NCBI GenBank assembly: GCA_963922205.1
Contig: CAWUHX010000215.1
Coordinates: 434,001 to 498,000, forward strand
Direction: 5' to 3'
Source: Romanomermis culicivorax
Taxonomy: Eukaryota > Nematoda > Enoplea > Mermithida > Mermithidae
DNA length: 64,000 bases
Within the stretch, counting starts at the first letter, position 1. The number at the start of each line of letters is the position of its first letter. The notes under the pieces were generated by a model. The model was not told the origin of the DNA. It ran no database searches and saw only the letters and a program-made list of their open reading frames with translations. Positions 22,348-31,328 of this stretch are shown here, piece after piece. Both the position numbers and the translations under genes were made by a program.

Positions 22348-22980
22348 ATGGACTTTAGGTGGAAGCACCCCTTTAACTGCATTGTATCAGCTCCCACAAA
22401 ATCAGGAAAAACTGAATTGGTAAAAAAATTGGTGAGATTTTCTGAGGAAATGATCTATCCCTCACCTAATCGCATAGTGTGGTCCTACACTGAATGGCAG
22501 AATGCATACAATGAATTACAAAAGGATGTTTCAAACATATCTTTCACGGAAGGTATACCACCTCTAGATGATTTTAAAGAGTTCCAACACTCACCTCAGT
22601 TATTAATTCTTGATGATATGATGCAGGAGATGAAGAATGATAGACGATTGAACGACTTATTTACTCGAGGGTCACATCATTGGAATTTATCCATAGTTCA
22701 CATTGTTCAAAATGCTTTCTTTGAAGGCATGCGCACTAGTAGAATTAATGCCCAATATCTCATTTTAATGAAGAATCCTGCAGATAGAATGCAAGTACAG
22801 ACACTAGGCAGACAAATGTTTCCTAAATCAAAACATTTTGCTGAGGCATTTGAAGATGCAACCACTGAAGCCTATGGTTATCTCCTGATTGATTTGACTC
22901 AGGGTACACCTGATGCTTTGCGGCTTCGGACTAAAATATTTCCAGATGATAATGGAATGATGGTTTATATGCCCAGATAA
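22348..22980 (+). CDS. Polinton genome-packaging ATPase (FtsK/HerA, A32-like)
   Basis: 210 residues. Walker A SAPTKSGKT at 14-22 and Walker B LLILDD at 85-90 are intact, followed by an asparagine-containing sensor-like stretch near 'SIVHIVQNAFFEGMR'. Members of this family pump DNA into preformed capsids using ATP, and this gene is a core marker of Polintons. Single exon, 79 nt after the PolB stop, same strand. An AATAAA at 22332-22337 lies just before its ATG and could serve PolB's 3' end. Length is normal for the family. Confidence 0.93.
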   Translation: MDFRWKHPFNCIVSAPTKSGKTELVKKLVRFSEEMIYPSPNRIVWSYTEWQNAYNELQKDVSNISFTEGIPPLDDFKEFQHSPQLLILDDMMQEMKNDRRLNDLFTRGSHHWNLSIVHIVQNAFFEGMRTSRINAQYLILMKNPADRMQVQTLGRQMFPKSKHFAEAFEDATTEAYGYLLIDLTQGTPDALRLRTKIFPDDNGMMVYMPR

Positions 22981-23058
22981 AAGGGTGAAATTAAATATTA
23001 TTCATCAGTCTTATTTAGCTCATAACATACAAAGAGGTTGTCATAGGGTAGCAAATTC

Positions 23059-23277
23059 ATGGATTGCTCTAGCGTAACTCCAAATGTTTCATACCCTTCA
23101 AAACTCCAGAGGAGAATGTGCTCATTTGCCCAATACTTTACTACAGGACATTATCGAAAAATTGCATCATTTTTGTGCTTCCTGCTTTTTCTGTATGGAT
23201 TTTTCTGGTCCTTGTTCAGTTCATCATCATCGCCATGTAGCTCTATAACTAAGCAAACAAACTTCACTTCATCCTAG
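23059..23277 (+). CDS. Small one-pass membrane protein, function unknown
   Basis: 72 residues with one clear hydrophobic segment (about 35-54, IASFLCFLLFLYGFFWSLF) flanked by a basic N-side (HYRK) and a Ser/Thr-rich tail. It lies between the ATPase and the next spliced gene on the same strand with no overlap. No family recognised. Small hydrophobic proteins are common in virus-like elements, but this could be a chance frame; its position in an otherwise gene-dense element is the main support. Confidence 0.45.
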   Translation: MDCSSVTPNVSYPSKLQRRMCSFAQYFTTGHYRKIASFLCFLLFLYGFFWSLFSSSSSPCSSITKQTNFTSS

Positions 23278-23370
23278 TTTCAAAAATAGCATCATTCAGC
23301 ATTTGTATGCTCCGATATTGGAACATTCATTATACAATTTTGATTTCCCATTGAATAGACGCTAGATAAA

Positions 23371-23824
23371 ATGTCCGCTGCCTTCGAAATTATGATGCTC
23401 AAGCTCCACCATATTGTACAAGGTATTTAAAGTTTTATGGGAATGGGTAATAGTAATCTAAACCATTTTTTTGGATATTCTAGGGCGAAACATTGAGAAG
23501 AGACACAAGAGTGTCATTGGCGATGTTCTCTGGACCCGTTTTTCCAAAACATCCAAGGAATCCTTCAAACGGCTGGCACAGGAACACAATGAGACAATGA
23601 ACCTTACGGGGCGTCGAAAATTGGCGCCCTTCTGGTACTTTGTTACCCATTTAATGGGAAATTTAACCAATGAACACTTGGACAGGATTTTTGTAGAGGC
23701 TATGTACAATAGCCTCTCAAAAGATAATCAAATCCTGTTCACCTATATGAACACCGCTCGTTCTATTGTACGAGATGCCTATTTTACGCATGTTTTGCAT
23801 AACGAGTTGGGAGATCTTATATAA
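23371..23824 (+). CDS. Small Polinton protein, two exons, function unknown
   Basis: Exons 23371-23422 and 23484-23824 (GT..AG intron of 61 nt) give 130 residues in frame. The protein is mostly helical-looking with charged and aromatic residues ('GRRKLAPFWYFVTHLMGNLTNEHLDRIF') and has no signal, membrane segment or zinc motif. I do not recognise a family. The intron phase is preserved across the junction and the downstream frame is long relative to the local stop density, which supports a real gene. Confidence 0.65.
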
Positions 23825-23894
23825 GGTGCTGGTTTTTGTTTTAAAATCATTTTCGGGTTTTGTTTTATAGTGGAGAGGTGTTTCAATTCAAATT

Positions 23895-24620
23895 ATGGTA
23901 ACATTACGTATTGTATTAATTTTATCTGTTTTTGCAATAAATAAACTAGGTGTTTGCAACAGCTCGAGACTGACCCCATATGGTGGTTTGGTCATTGTCA
24001 AGGCTCCAGGCCTCATGAAGAAAACTCAGGTTTACAATTTAACCATAAGCACCCAAATTGGATTGCAGAAATTTCTTTCACGCTCAATTACATGTCCAAT
24101 TCAAGGCTCAATTCTGCAGGAGCAAAAAGATTGTCCAATAAAGGTTCCGCATAACCCATATGTATACAGTTGCTGTAATATTAATCAACAATTTCTGGGG
24201 CTTCATACTCATACATTCACCCTAACGTCTAGACAAACAGCACAACTGCTCAATCTGATTATTACTAATCTTGAAGCTTCAATTCATTTTGGGGAAGCCG
24301 AAAATGCTTTTAATGAGAAAATACTAATTATTAATTATGCAAGTGCTAGCCCTATTACCAGGGTAACAATGTTTGACAGATTTAGTATTGATGATTTCAA
24401 GATAGTTTTCGAGCAGTCAATCATTTGCAACACAACTGCGACAGTTTCTGATCTTGACTGTCCAAAAAAGATTATAACTACTTTATTTACTATGTGCTGC
24501 CACAATCATTCACTCACACCAGTTTACCTTAATTTTTCAGAGGGCTTGCAAGTCAATCTTGCTGAAATAAAGTTTCTAGAGAAAATTCTCAGAAATGAGG
24601 AAATTAAAAATAGTATATAA
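23895..24620 (+). CDS. Secreted or surface Cys-rich protein, function unknown
   Basis: 241 residues. An N-terminal hydrophobic signal peptide (about 1-21) is followed by a chain with about ten cysteines, including two CC pairs (VYSCCNINQ, FTMCCHNHS), and several N-glycosylation sequons (YNLT, CNTT, NHSL, LNFS). No C-terminal membrane anchor is visible, so it should be secreted or held by partners. It is not part of the usual Polinton core as I know it. Sits 70 nt after the 23371-23824 gene and 60 nt before the next possible start. Role could be virion surface or host interaction; this is inference. Confidence 0.7.
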   Translation: MVTLRIVLILSVFAINKLGVCNSSRLTPYGGLVIVKAPGLMKKTQVYNLTISTQIGLQKFLSRSITCPIQGSILQEQKDCPIKVPHNPYVYSCCNINQQFLGLHTHTFTLTSRQTAQLLNLIITNLEASIHFGEAENAFNEKILIINYASASPITRVTMFDRFSIDDFKIVFEQSIICNTTATVSDLDCPKKIITTLFTMCCHNHSLTPVYLNFSEGLQVNLAEIKFLEKILRNEEIKNSI

Positions 24621-24679
24621 GTGGGTTAGTAAGAAAAATGACATTCAATTTCAAAACATCTCTAGGAGGCTGCTCCAAG

Positions 24680-25024
24680 ATGAGTAGGCTACTGAAAAAA
24701 TATATTCACCACCTACATGTACTTAAGCAATGCAATAGCAAACAAAAAGCTCATTTTATACAAAAATGCCCCATAGAATTTACTCGCTGTATTTGTGAGA
24801 TCTGCTATAATTTACTAAAGGGAAATCTACCGCTGACAAACAAGGAACGTAAGAAGCTCAGAAAGTATAAAGACATAATTCGATTTATTGGTACAAGAAA
24901 TAAGAGGAATTTGGCATTGAAACAGAAGAAGCTTATTCAATCAGGGGGCTTTTTACCGTTAATTATTCCATCTCTACTTACTCTAGCAGCTGAATTATTG
25001 CCGAAACTATTGGATAAGTCATAA
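24680..25024 (+). CDS. Conserved small basic Polinton protein ('GGFLP' family)
   Basis: Starting at the internal Met at 24680 gives 114 residues (an upstream Met at 24638 would add 14). Recognised pattern: basic N-terminal helix (LLKKYIHHLHVLKQC), central ICEICYNLLKGNLPLT, basic middle (KERKKLRKYKDIIR), and a hydrophobic C-terminal segment beginning GGFLPLIIPSLLTLA. This pattern is seen in many animal Polintons and related elements; function is not established, possibly a virion core or membrane-active protein. The stop codon overlaps the next start as TAATG. Confidence 0.8.
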   Translation: MSRLLKKYIHHLHVLKQCNSKQKAHFIQKCPIEFTRCICEICYNLLKGNLPLTNKERKKLRKYKDIIRFIGTRNKRNLALKQKKLIQSGGFLPLIIPSLLTLAAELLPKLLDKS

Positions 25025-25776
25025 TGAAATATACCAATAAGATGATTCTTGTACCTCAAGATGTATTCAACAGTCAAATCAAGCCAAACACCAATTACAC
25101 TATGAATGGTCTTTCTAGAGAACTTGAAGAGTTTAAACAAGAAATGGATCGAATCATGAAGGACAAATCATTGCCAGCAGAAGACCAACATAAACTATAT
25201 CATCAGTTATTTGTACGGTACTTAAAACTTGATCAGGATGCAAAGGCCCCAGCAACAGTGAAAGTACAGACTATCGACAGTCTGGAGAGCAATGGAGGAG
25301 AACAAAAAGACACTTTAAATGAAGTTGAAGCAGCATCTTTAATGAATGGTGAGCCAGACAGGGACACGCCATTGTTTAAGAAAGAAATGCTAAATGGTTT
25401 ACCTAAAACCAAAATCAAGAAGGCTCAACAATTGATTGACTTTATCCAAGCCAGCAACAGCTTCAATACTAATGATAAAGGAGAACTTATAGTTGATAGC
25501 GAACTAATACCTAACAGCAATGTTGTTGATTTGTTGCATGACTTCACAAGAGACAGGCCCGCATCATCACCGCCAGAAGGCTTCCAGCATCTGGCTCAAA
25601 AACTAGTAGAGTTGAATATACCTAGGGAATACATTGGAAATCCAAAGCGGTGGAAACTCATAACAGAATTGAGAAAGAATCCGTCCTATAATTCACCACC
25701 TTCAGTTAGAAAGAAGTTGACTTATTCAAATGCCAAAAACAACAAACCCAACCAATCGAGGTACTCCCCATTCTAG
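25024..25776 (+). CDS. Conserved Polinton virion-type protein, 250 residues
   Basis: Begins 'MILVP'-like after a short N-tip, with a coiled-coil-prone helix (residues about 28-65), then a C-terminal conserved domain 'LPKTKIKKAQQLIDFIQ ... NVVDLLHDFTRDR ... IPREYIGNPKRW'. This layout is recurrent in animal Polintons between the GGFLP protein and integrase; the function is unproven (candidate core or scaffold). It overlaps the previous gene by 1 nt and integrase by 47 nt in another frame, suggesting downstream reinitiation or separate transcripts. Confidence 0.75.
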   Translation: MKYTNKMILVPQDVFNSQIKPNTNYTMNGLSRELEEFKQEMDRIMKDKSLPAEDQHKLYHQLFVRYLKLDQDAKAPATVKVQTIDSLESNGGEQKDTLNEVEAASLMNGEPDRDTPLFKKEMLNGLPKTKIKKAQQLIDFIQASNSFNTNDKGELIVDSELIPNSNVVDLLHDFTRDRPASSPPEGFQHLAQKLVELNIPREYIGNPKRWKLITELRKNPSYNSPPSVRKKLTYSNAKNNKPNQSRYSPF

Positions 25777-26848
25777 GGAGCAGTTACTGGAGAAGTTATA
25801 TAGAAACTTGGATGAAGCATGCTCATTTTCCAGCATACAAAGCTTATTTAAAAAAGCCAAATCTCTAGATTGTGGCATAACACTAAAATTTGTAAAGCAA
25901 TGGTTATCAAAGCAAGATTCATACACACTACACAAGCAAGCCATACGAACATTCCCAAGAAATCGCATATATTCTAGTGGTATTGATGCACAATGGGAAC
26001 TGGACCTGGTTGATATGCAGGCTTACAGCAATCATAATGAAGGTTTCAAGTACATGCTTACCTGTATTGATATATTCAGCAAGTACTCTTGGATACATCC
26101 CCTAAAATCCAAGAGTGGGAAAAATGTATCTTCAGCGTTCAAACATATTATCTCACAAGGACGGAAGCCATATGTTGTTAGGACTGATAAAGGAAAAGAG
26201 TTTGTGAATGCAGATTTCAAAAAACTGTTAAAGTCACATGATATTTCATTTTTCACCTCACAAAATGAGGACATAAAGTGTTCTATCGTAGAGCGATTCA
26301 ATCGGACAATTAAGACCAAAATGTGGCGATATTTCACAGAGTATAGCACACATAAATGGATTGATGTAATTGACAAGCTTGTTTATGGGTACAATAATTC
26401 ATTCCACCGTTCAATTGGTGCAGAACCAAGCAGTGTTACATTTGATAATGAGCCTGAAATTCGGAAACGTCTTTACCCACTCAATGCTGATCATACGAGG
26501 AATCCGAAGCTGAAAGTTGGCGATTATGTTAGAATGTCAAAGTTTCGGCAGAAATTTGATAAAGGTTATATGCCCCAATGGACTGAAGAACTTTTTTTAA
26601 TAACAAAAGTTAATGTACGCCAGTCTCAGCCCGTATATAAGGTTCAAGATTTAAAAGGGGAGGTCATTTATGGTACATTTTATGAGAAAGAACTCCAGAA
26701 GGTTATTTTTGATCAAACTCGTACATTTAAAATAGAGCGTGTGATTAGCAAGCGCAGGTTACATGATGGTAGTGTGAAGCTTTTTGTAAAGTGGTTAGGG
26801 TACCCTGATAATTTCAACGAGTGGATTGACCAGAAAGATTTATCATGA
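25730..26848 (+). CDS. int: Polinton integrase with C-terminal chromodomain
   Basis: 372 residues. Retroviral-type (rve) DDE integrase that inserts the element with 6-bp target duplications. Catalytic triad: D92 in WELDLVD, D153 in RTDKGKEF, E188 in IVERFNRT (D-E spacing 35). N-terminal region carries the Polinton-type 'QDSYTLHKQA' segment. The last about 45 residues form a chromodomain (FKIERVISKRR...VKWLGYPDNFNEWI), which may steer insertion to marked chromatin. Overlaps the preceding gene by 47 nt and the protease by 4 nt (ATGA). Confidence 0.95.
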   Translation: MPKTTNPTNRGTPHSREQLLEKLYRNLDEACSFSSIQSLFKKAKSLDCGITLKFVKQWLSKQDSYTLHKQAIRTFPRNRIYSSGIDAQWELDLVDMQAYSNHNEGFKYMLTCIDIFSKYSWIHPLKSKSGKNVSSAFKHIISQGRKPYVVRTDKGKEFVNADFKKLLKSHDISFFTSQNEDIKCSIVERFNRTIKTKMWRYFTEYSTHKWIDVIDKLVYGYNNSFHRSIGAEPSSVTFDNEPEIRKRLYPLNADHTRNPKLKVGDYVRMSKFRQKFDKGYMPQWTEELFLITKVNVRQSQPVYKVQDLKGEVIYGTFYEKELQKVIFDQTRTFKIERVISKRRLHDGSVKLFVKWLGYPDNFNEWIDQKDLS

Positions 26849-27333
26849 ATGCCACAGAACTTCTCAACCTTGTGAAAAAAGATAGGTTGCTCTCAAAGCA
26901 TTTTCTAGGCATCTTCCCCAGCGATAAATTAGACCTTGAAATATCTAGAAGACCGATTGCTATAATTGTGAATACAGATCCATCAACCAAAGTTGGACAA
27001 CATTGGATAGCAATTTACATTGATAGGAGTGGAATTTGTGATTATTTTGACTCATATGGTATGTATCCATATAGGCTTAGTTTCATCAAATTTATGAATG
27101 AAAACAGTAAATTGTGGTACTACAATTGTAAACGTTTACAAAGTAGTGATAGTTATGTTTGTGGTGTTTATTGTTTATATTTTCTTTTTCAAAGGGTTCG
27201 TGGGGTTTCTTTCCACATTTTGCTGCAATTATTTGATAATCGAAACTATGTGTATAATGACAAGTATGTATGCAACTTTTTGTACATGAAATTTAAATAC
27301 AAACATAAGATTTGTTACGGTAAAAAATTTTAA
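26845..27333 (+). CDS. Adenain-like cysteine protease (Ulp1/C5 fold)
   Basis: 162 residues. Expected to process capsid and core proteins during virion-like maturation. Catalytic set visible: H53 in VGQHWIAIY, D69 in YFDSYG, Q99 in RLQSSDS, and C106 in VCGVYC. Length and motif spacing match adenovirus-type and Polinton proteases. Start overlaps the integrase stop as ATGA. An AATAAA at 27361-27366 follows, so a transcript end for this upstream gene group is plausible. Confidence 0.92.
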   Translation: MNATELLNLVKKDRLLSKHFLGIFPSDKLDLEISRRPIAIIVNTDPSTKVGQHWIAIYIDRSGICDYFDSYGMYPYRLSFIKFMNENSKLWYYNCKRLQSSDSYVCGVYCLYFLFQRVRGVSFHILLQLFDNRNYVYNDKYVCNFLYMKFKYKHKICYGKKF

Positions 27334-27360
27334 TATGTGTCCAACTGTTGTTTTTTTATG

Positions 27361-27366
27361 AATAAA
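27361..27366 (+). terminator. Poly(A) signal after the protease gene
   Basis: AATAAA 28 nt after the protease stop, followed by a TA microsatellite; the capsid genes start about 85 nt further on. Confidence 0.55.
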
Positions 27367-27450
27367 TATGTATATATATATATTGTCACAGTTTCTTCTT
27401 GACATTATACCCTTGAAAAGTCACAGAGCGAGGTTGACATTCTAGTCTAA

Positions 27451-28260
27451 ATGTCTGATCAGTTTTACATTACCTTACCGAGCAACACTGAACATGGTTC
27501 AACAGCATCAAAGTACAGTGTCAAATTGGCTAATAGAATCAAACTTGAAGGTGAATGGGAGGTTGGTCTAGCTGAGATAATTTATCCCAACAGCCGTTAT
27601 ATCGTCTTGACCAGCGAAAATGATGAAAACATTATTGAGGTAGATAGAGTGAAAGGAGAAACCATAAAATTGAAGATACCTCCTGGTAGCTATATAGATA
27701 TCGAGACTCTCATTAAAGCAATCAACAAAGTATCTGAAGAAGAAGAAGCCTTGCCCATGAGCTTCAATTATGATGAGAGCATAAAACTAGTATCCTTCAC
27801 AGTTGATGAAAATAAAATATTACATGTCATTCTCAGCAATAAACTTGCTCAAATTTTAGGGTTTGATGAAAAACTGCTGTATGCTGGGGACATTACTAGA
27901 GACTTGTATAATATCAAAAATGTAAACATTGTCGAGCGTAGCGCCAGCCGGTCACCACATATACATCTGACTTGTCCTTGTGAAATTATGTATATTTACT
28001 GTAACATTGTTGAAAACCAAATTGTAGGAAATACTATGGCCCCTCTTTTACGCATTGTCACAGCTGGTGGATCTGAAGAAAACCTCAAGCTTGTTGATCG
28101 GACCTATGACAGCTTGCACTATGTACCCCTTCTTTTAAAAGATATAAATATCATTGAAATAAATATAAGGAACGACTTTGGTGACTATTTATTGTTGGAT
28201 TCTGATAAGGTTATTGTTAGGTTGCATTTTAGACGACGTTCTTTACCATACGTGTATTAG
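27451..28260 (+). CDS. Minor capsid protein (penton-like single jelly roll)
   Basis: 269 residues. N-terminal MSDQFYITLPSN and 'YSVKLANRIKLEGEWEVGLAEIIYP' are hallmarks of the Polinton penton protein, followed by beta-rich sequence and 'LTCPCEIMYIYCNIVENQIVGN'. It would form the pentameric capsid vertices together with the major capsid protein at 28757-30218. No intron, signal or membrane segment. Ten bases separate it from the next gene. Confidence 0.88.
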   Translation: MSDQFYITLPSNTEHGSTASKYSVKLANRIKLEGEWEVGLAEIIYPNSRYIVLTSENDENIIEVDRVKGETIKLKIPPGSYIDIETLIKAINKVSEEEEALPMSFNYDESIKLVSFTVDENKILHVILSNKLAQILGFDEKLLYAGDITRDLYNIKNVNIVERSASRSPHIHLTCPCEIMYIYCNIVENQIVGNTMAPLLRIVTAGGSEENLKLVDRTYDSLHYVPLLLKDINIIEINIRNDFGDYLLLDSDKVIVRLHFRRRSLPYVY

Positions 28261-28269
28261 CTGATCATA

Positions 28270-28749
28270 TTGAACAAGATGCATATAGTATATATTCCTG
28301 AAGATAGTGATTATTGGGTTAATTTTTATAAAGCATCGATATCAACACAAAAGCAATATCAGATAGGAGGAGATTTACCGGCATTCAGGGCAATTACAGC
28401 CTATCACAGAGGGGGAGGGCTCGGGAGCTTCTTTCGTAGTCTTTTTAGGACTGCTATGCCTATTCTAAAATCAGCAGGGAAGCATGCCCTCATTGCAGGG
28501 AGCAAAATAGCTTCAGACATAGCTCAGGGTAGACCATTGCCTGAAAGCGCCAGAGAGCATGGTAAAATGGCTGCAAGTGGTGTTCTTCATAAAATGGCGG
28601 ATGATTTGGCATATAGTGCAACTCAGAGTGGCCGTGGTAGGAAAACTCAGAAGCGAAGATATAAAAAGAGGTGCAAATCAGCCCCATCATCATTCTGTAC
28701 AAAGAAGAAGCGTAAAACCGTTTCTCCTACGGATATTTTCAGCCACTAA
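28270..28749 (+). CDS. Basic Polinton virion protein with Gly-rich hinge
   Basis: 159 residues. After an N-terminal 'MHIVYIPEDSDYW' part comes a Gly-rich motif (RGGGLGSFFRSLFRTAMPILKS) with amphipathic helix, then a strongly basic C-terminus with nuclear-localisation-like runs (GRKTQKRRYKKR, KKKRK). Similar small proteins lie next to penton in other Polintons and are compared with adenovirus core or membrane-lytic proteins; exact role is not established. The closing 'SPTDIF' is a common ending in this family as I recall it. Confidence 0.8.
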   Translation: MNKMHIVYIPEDSDYWVNFYKASISTQKQYQIGGDLPAFRAITAYHRGGGLGSFFRSLFRTAMPILKSAGKHALIAGSKIASDIAQGRPLPESAREHGKMAASGVLHKMADDLAYSATQSGRGRKTQKRRYKKRCKSAPSSFCTKKKRKTVSPTDIFSH

Positions 28750-28756
28750 TAATAAT

Positions 28757-30218
28757 ATGAGCAAATTATTGGACGAAAACTCTATACCTAGTACAAAAAC
28801 TGAATTGGATCTATTTACTGTACCACCAACACAAGTGGCCATAAGAAGATCATTTTGGAGTGAAGTGCAATTACAAGTAAATTGTTAGGAACATCCCCAT
28901 GATACTTTTTCTCAATGCATACATTTTTTTTTCAGAACCCATGCACCAATGAGGGACCTTATGAGTTCAAAATTTCTCCCGATATGTATATGCTGGACTT
29001 ATCAAAAAATTATGTATATTTCATTGCTCGCATAGTCAAGCCTGATGGAACTGAGTGTAAAGTCACGAACGATGGAGATGCAAACAACATTGGAGGTGAT
29101 TTGATATTCCCGATTAACATGCTGGGGAAAACTTTTTTTCGTCAAGTCAAAACATTCCTGAATGGGAAGCTCATCTCTGATAGGTAGTACTCATTATTGT
29201 TTTTCTCCTCAAAATTTACAATCACCTTTTTTTTCTTTTCAGTGGTGACAAATATGCCTATCGTGCTATGTTGGAGACTGAGCTAAATTTTGGTAGAGAC
29301 GCAAAGAAGACCCAACTGCAAGCCAGTCTCTATTACCCCGACATAGAAACTGAAGGAGACCAAATATCTAAAGGCTATCTCAGTCGCCTACTACGCTTCA
29401 AGAATAGTACTTGGGTTGAAATTATGGCTCCTCTGCATATTGACTTGTTTATGCAAGAGAGATTTTTGATTAATCAATGTGAACTACGCATCGAGTTGTA
29501 TAGAAACAGTGATGAATTCTGCTTGATCCAAGCTGATAACTGTCCAAACTTAAAATACAAGCTTGAGATAAAGCAACTTTCCTTGTTTATGAAAAAAGTG
29601 GAAGTATCAGATAGCATTAGTATGGCTATCGAATCTATGTTGCAGACCACAAGCGTGAAGTATCCTCTTAGGCGCACACAGATAACAACATTGCATGTCA
29701 CCGAAAATCGAAGGTCCACACCATTGAATTCCTTATTCAGTGGCGTCTTACCCCGGCGCCTTGTCATTGGTATGGTAGCTGCTCATGCTGCCAGGGGAAC
29801 ATACACTTCAAACCCCTTCATGTTCCATGACTTTGGCATAGCAGAGATCAAAGTTGTGAGTGGCACAAATGTTGTGCCTTCATCACCATATAAGTTGGAT
29901 TTTGAGAAAAATCAATTGACCAGGGCTTCTATCCAGATGTTTGAAGGATTGGACATTGCAGGGGATGACAAAGGAAATATGATTAGTTTTGATCGATTTG
30001 CTAAGGGTGGTTGCACGTTTTTTGTTTTTGAACTTGGAGCAGATGGAACAGTTGATTCATCGACATGGGAATTAGTCCGCGATGGAACCACGACACTCGA
30101 AATGCACTTTGGGAAAGATTTACCTGGTGGTGGCATAGAATGCATCATATATGCAGAATTTGATTCTTTGCTCATGATTGATCATACACGTCAGGCGTAT
30201 ATGGATTTCACAGTTTAG
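28757..30218 (+). CDS. Major capsid protein (double jelly roll, hexon-like), 3 exons
   Basis: Exons 28757-28876, 28936-29183, 29243-30218 (GT..AG introns of 59 nt) sum to 1344 nt, giving 447 residues in frame. Typical features: short N-terminal 'ELDLFTVPPTQVAI' segment, 'PYEFKISPDMYMLDLSKNYVYF', 'FFRQVKTFLNGKLISD' joined over the second intron to 'SGDKYAYRAML', and the C-terminal 'GGIECIIYAEFDSLLMIDHTRQ'. Builds the capsid shell. Starts 7 nt after the stop of the basic protein. An AATAAA lies at 30287-30292. Confidence 0.93.
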
Positions 30219-30286
30219 ATTAACTTGTTGTACGTTTTTTCCTCATACTAACATAATTATGTGTTACATTGGTTTTTTTTTTGCAG

Positions 30287-30324
30287 AATAAAGTGCTTGC
30301 AGTGCTAATTTCATTTTTTTTATT
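30287..30324. terminator. Convergent poly(A) signals
   Basis: AATAAA at 30287-30292 on the plus strand serves the major capsid gene; TTTATT at 30319-30324 (AATAAA on minus) serves the converging 30354-31328 gene. The two signals are about 30 bp apart. Confidence 0.6.
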
Positions 30325-30353
30325 GTCATACCAAAAAAAAACGCCTACACCAT

Positions 30354-31328
30354 CTAAGCATCAACACTATGAAAAATTTTGGCCATATCACATATGCTTT
30401 CATCTTCTAGACACAGGAGAATGGTGCCCATTTCATCATTCGAAATTTCATCTCTTTGTTCCACGCACTTCATCACAACATTGTAGATATGTTGACGGCC
30501 CACAATTGTGTTCATAAATGCATTTTGATAAATGGTGCAATATTGATCGACAAACCGTTCTCTACTCTGGAACCTGACCGACATCGTCTTCTTGAAAGGT
30601 GTGCTCACCTTATGAGGAAGGTGGCTTAGTTGCTTTATGTAATCCATCAATTGTCCAGTGAGAATGCTGAAAAAGTTAATTTACTTTATGAAACCTAATT
30701 TTCCACAAGACACATTATAGTTTTCTCACTTTACATCTTCGACTTCACTGCATGAATGCCACGAACCATAGAAAGGTCGATTGTGGTGACATCCCAGACA
30801 TGGGTATCGCTGAGAAAAGTGTCTACGCGCTATAGCTGCATAACATAACACAAATAAAGATTCGATTTGTGCGGACTCCTGGCTGGTAAAGTCAATTTTC
30901 TCACATTTCTCTTTCTCACATTGATCCCGAATAAATGTAATTGCTTCTTCAACTTGTTGTTCAAGCTCAACCAATTTTTTGAATTCTGCTACTGTCAACT
31001 TGATATCTTTATTTCGAAAATTGTTGTAAAATGTTACCTTTCCCGGGGCATTACTTTCTTGGTGACTAGAAGAAGTATCATTTTTTCCGCATTTAACCAC
31101 CATCCGATATCCCAAGTCAACCTCCAATGTATCATTTGAATCCAAGCAGACCATAATTTTGCTTGACTGGTTTTTCAATTCTCTATACTGTGGTAATATT
31201 AGATTAACACCTTCTTTGGTAGGTATGACACGGCCATTTTTTACCATGCATTTACGGAGTCCAATGCTGGGATACTCATTGAACTTGGACACCAAAACGT
31301 GAATAGCAGATCCCAACGAAAATTCCAT
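30354..31328 (-). CDS. Spliced TIR-borne protein with PC4-like repeats (inferred)
   Basis: Exons 31328-30730 and 30666-30354 (GT..AG intron of 63 nt) sum to 912 nt, giving 303 residues. The first domain (about 8-55) 'KFNEYPSIGL ... GRVIPTKEGVNLILPQYRELK' resembles the PC4/p15 single-strand DNA-binding fold (strand-rich, basic turn, then 'I.L...Q...LK' helix), and a second, weaker one follows ('KVTFYNNFRNKDIKLTVAEFKKL'). A Cys/His cluster (PCLGCHHNRPFYGSWHSC) comes later. Its start lies inside the right TIR, opposite to all other genes. The PC4 assignment is by eye only; function in replication or transcription is inference. Confidence 0.65.
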
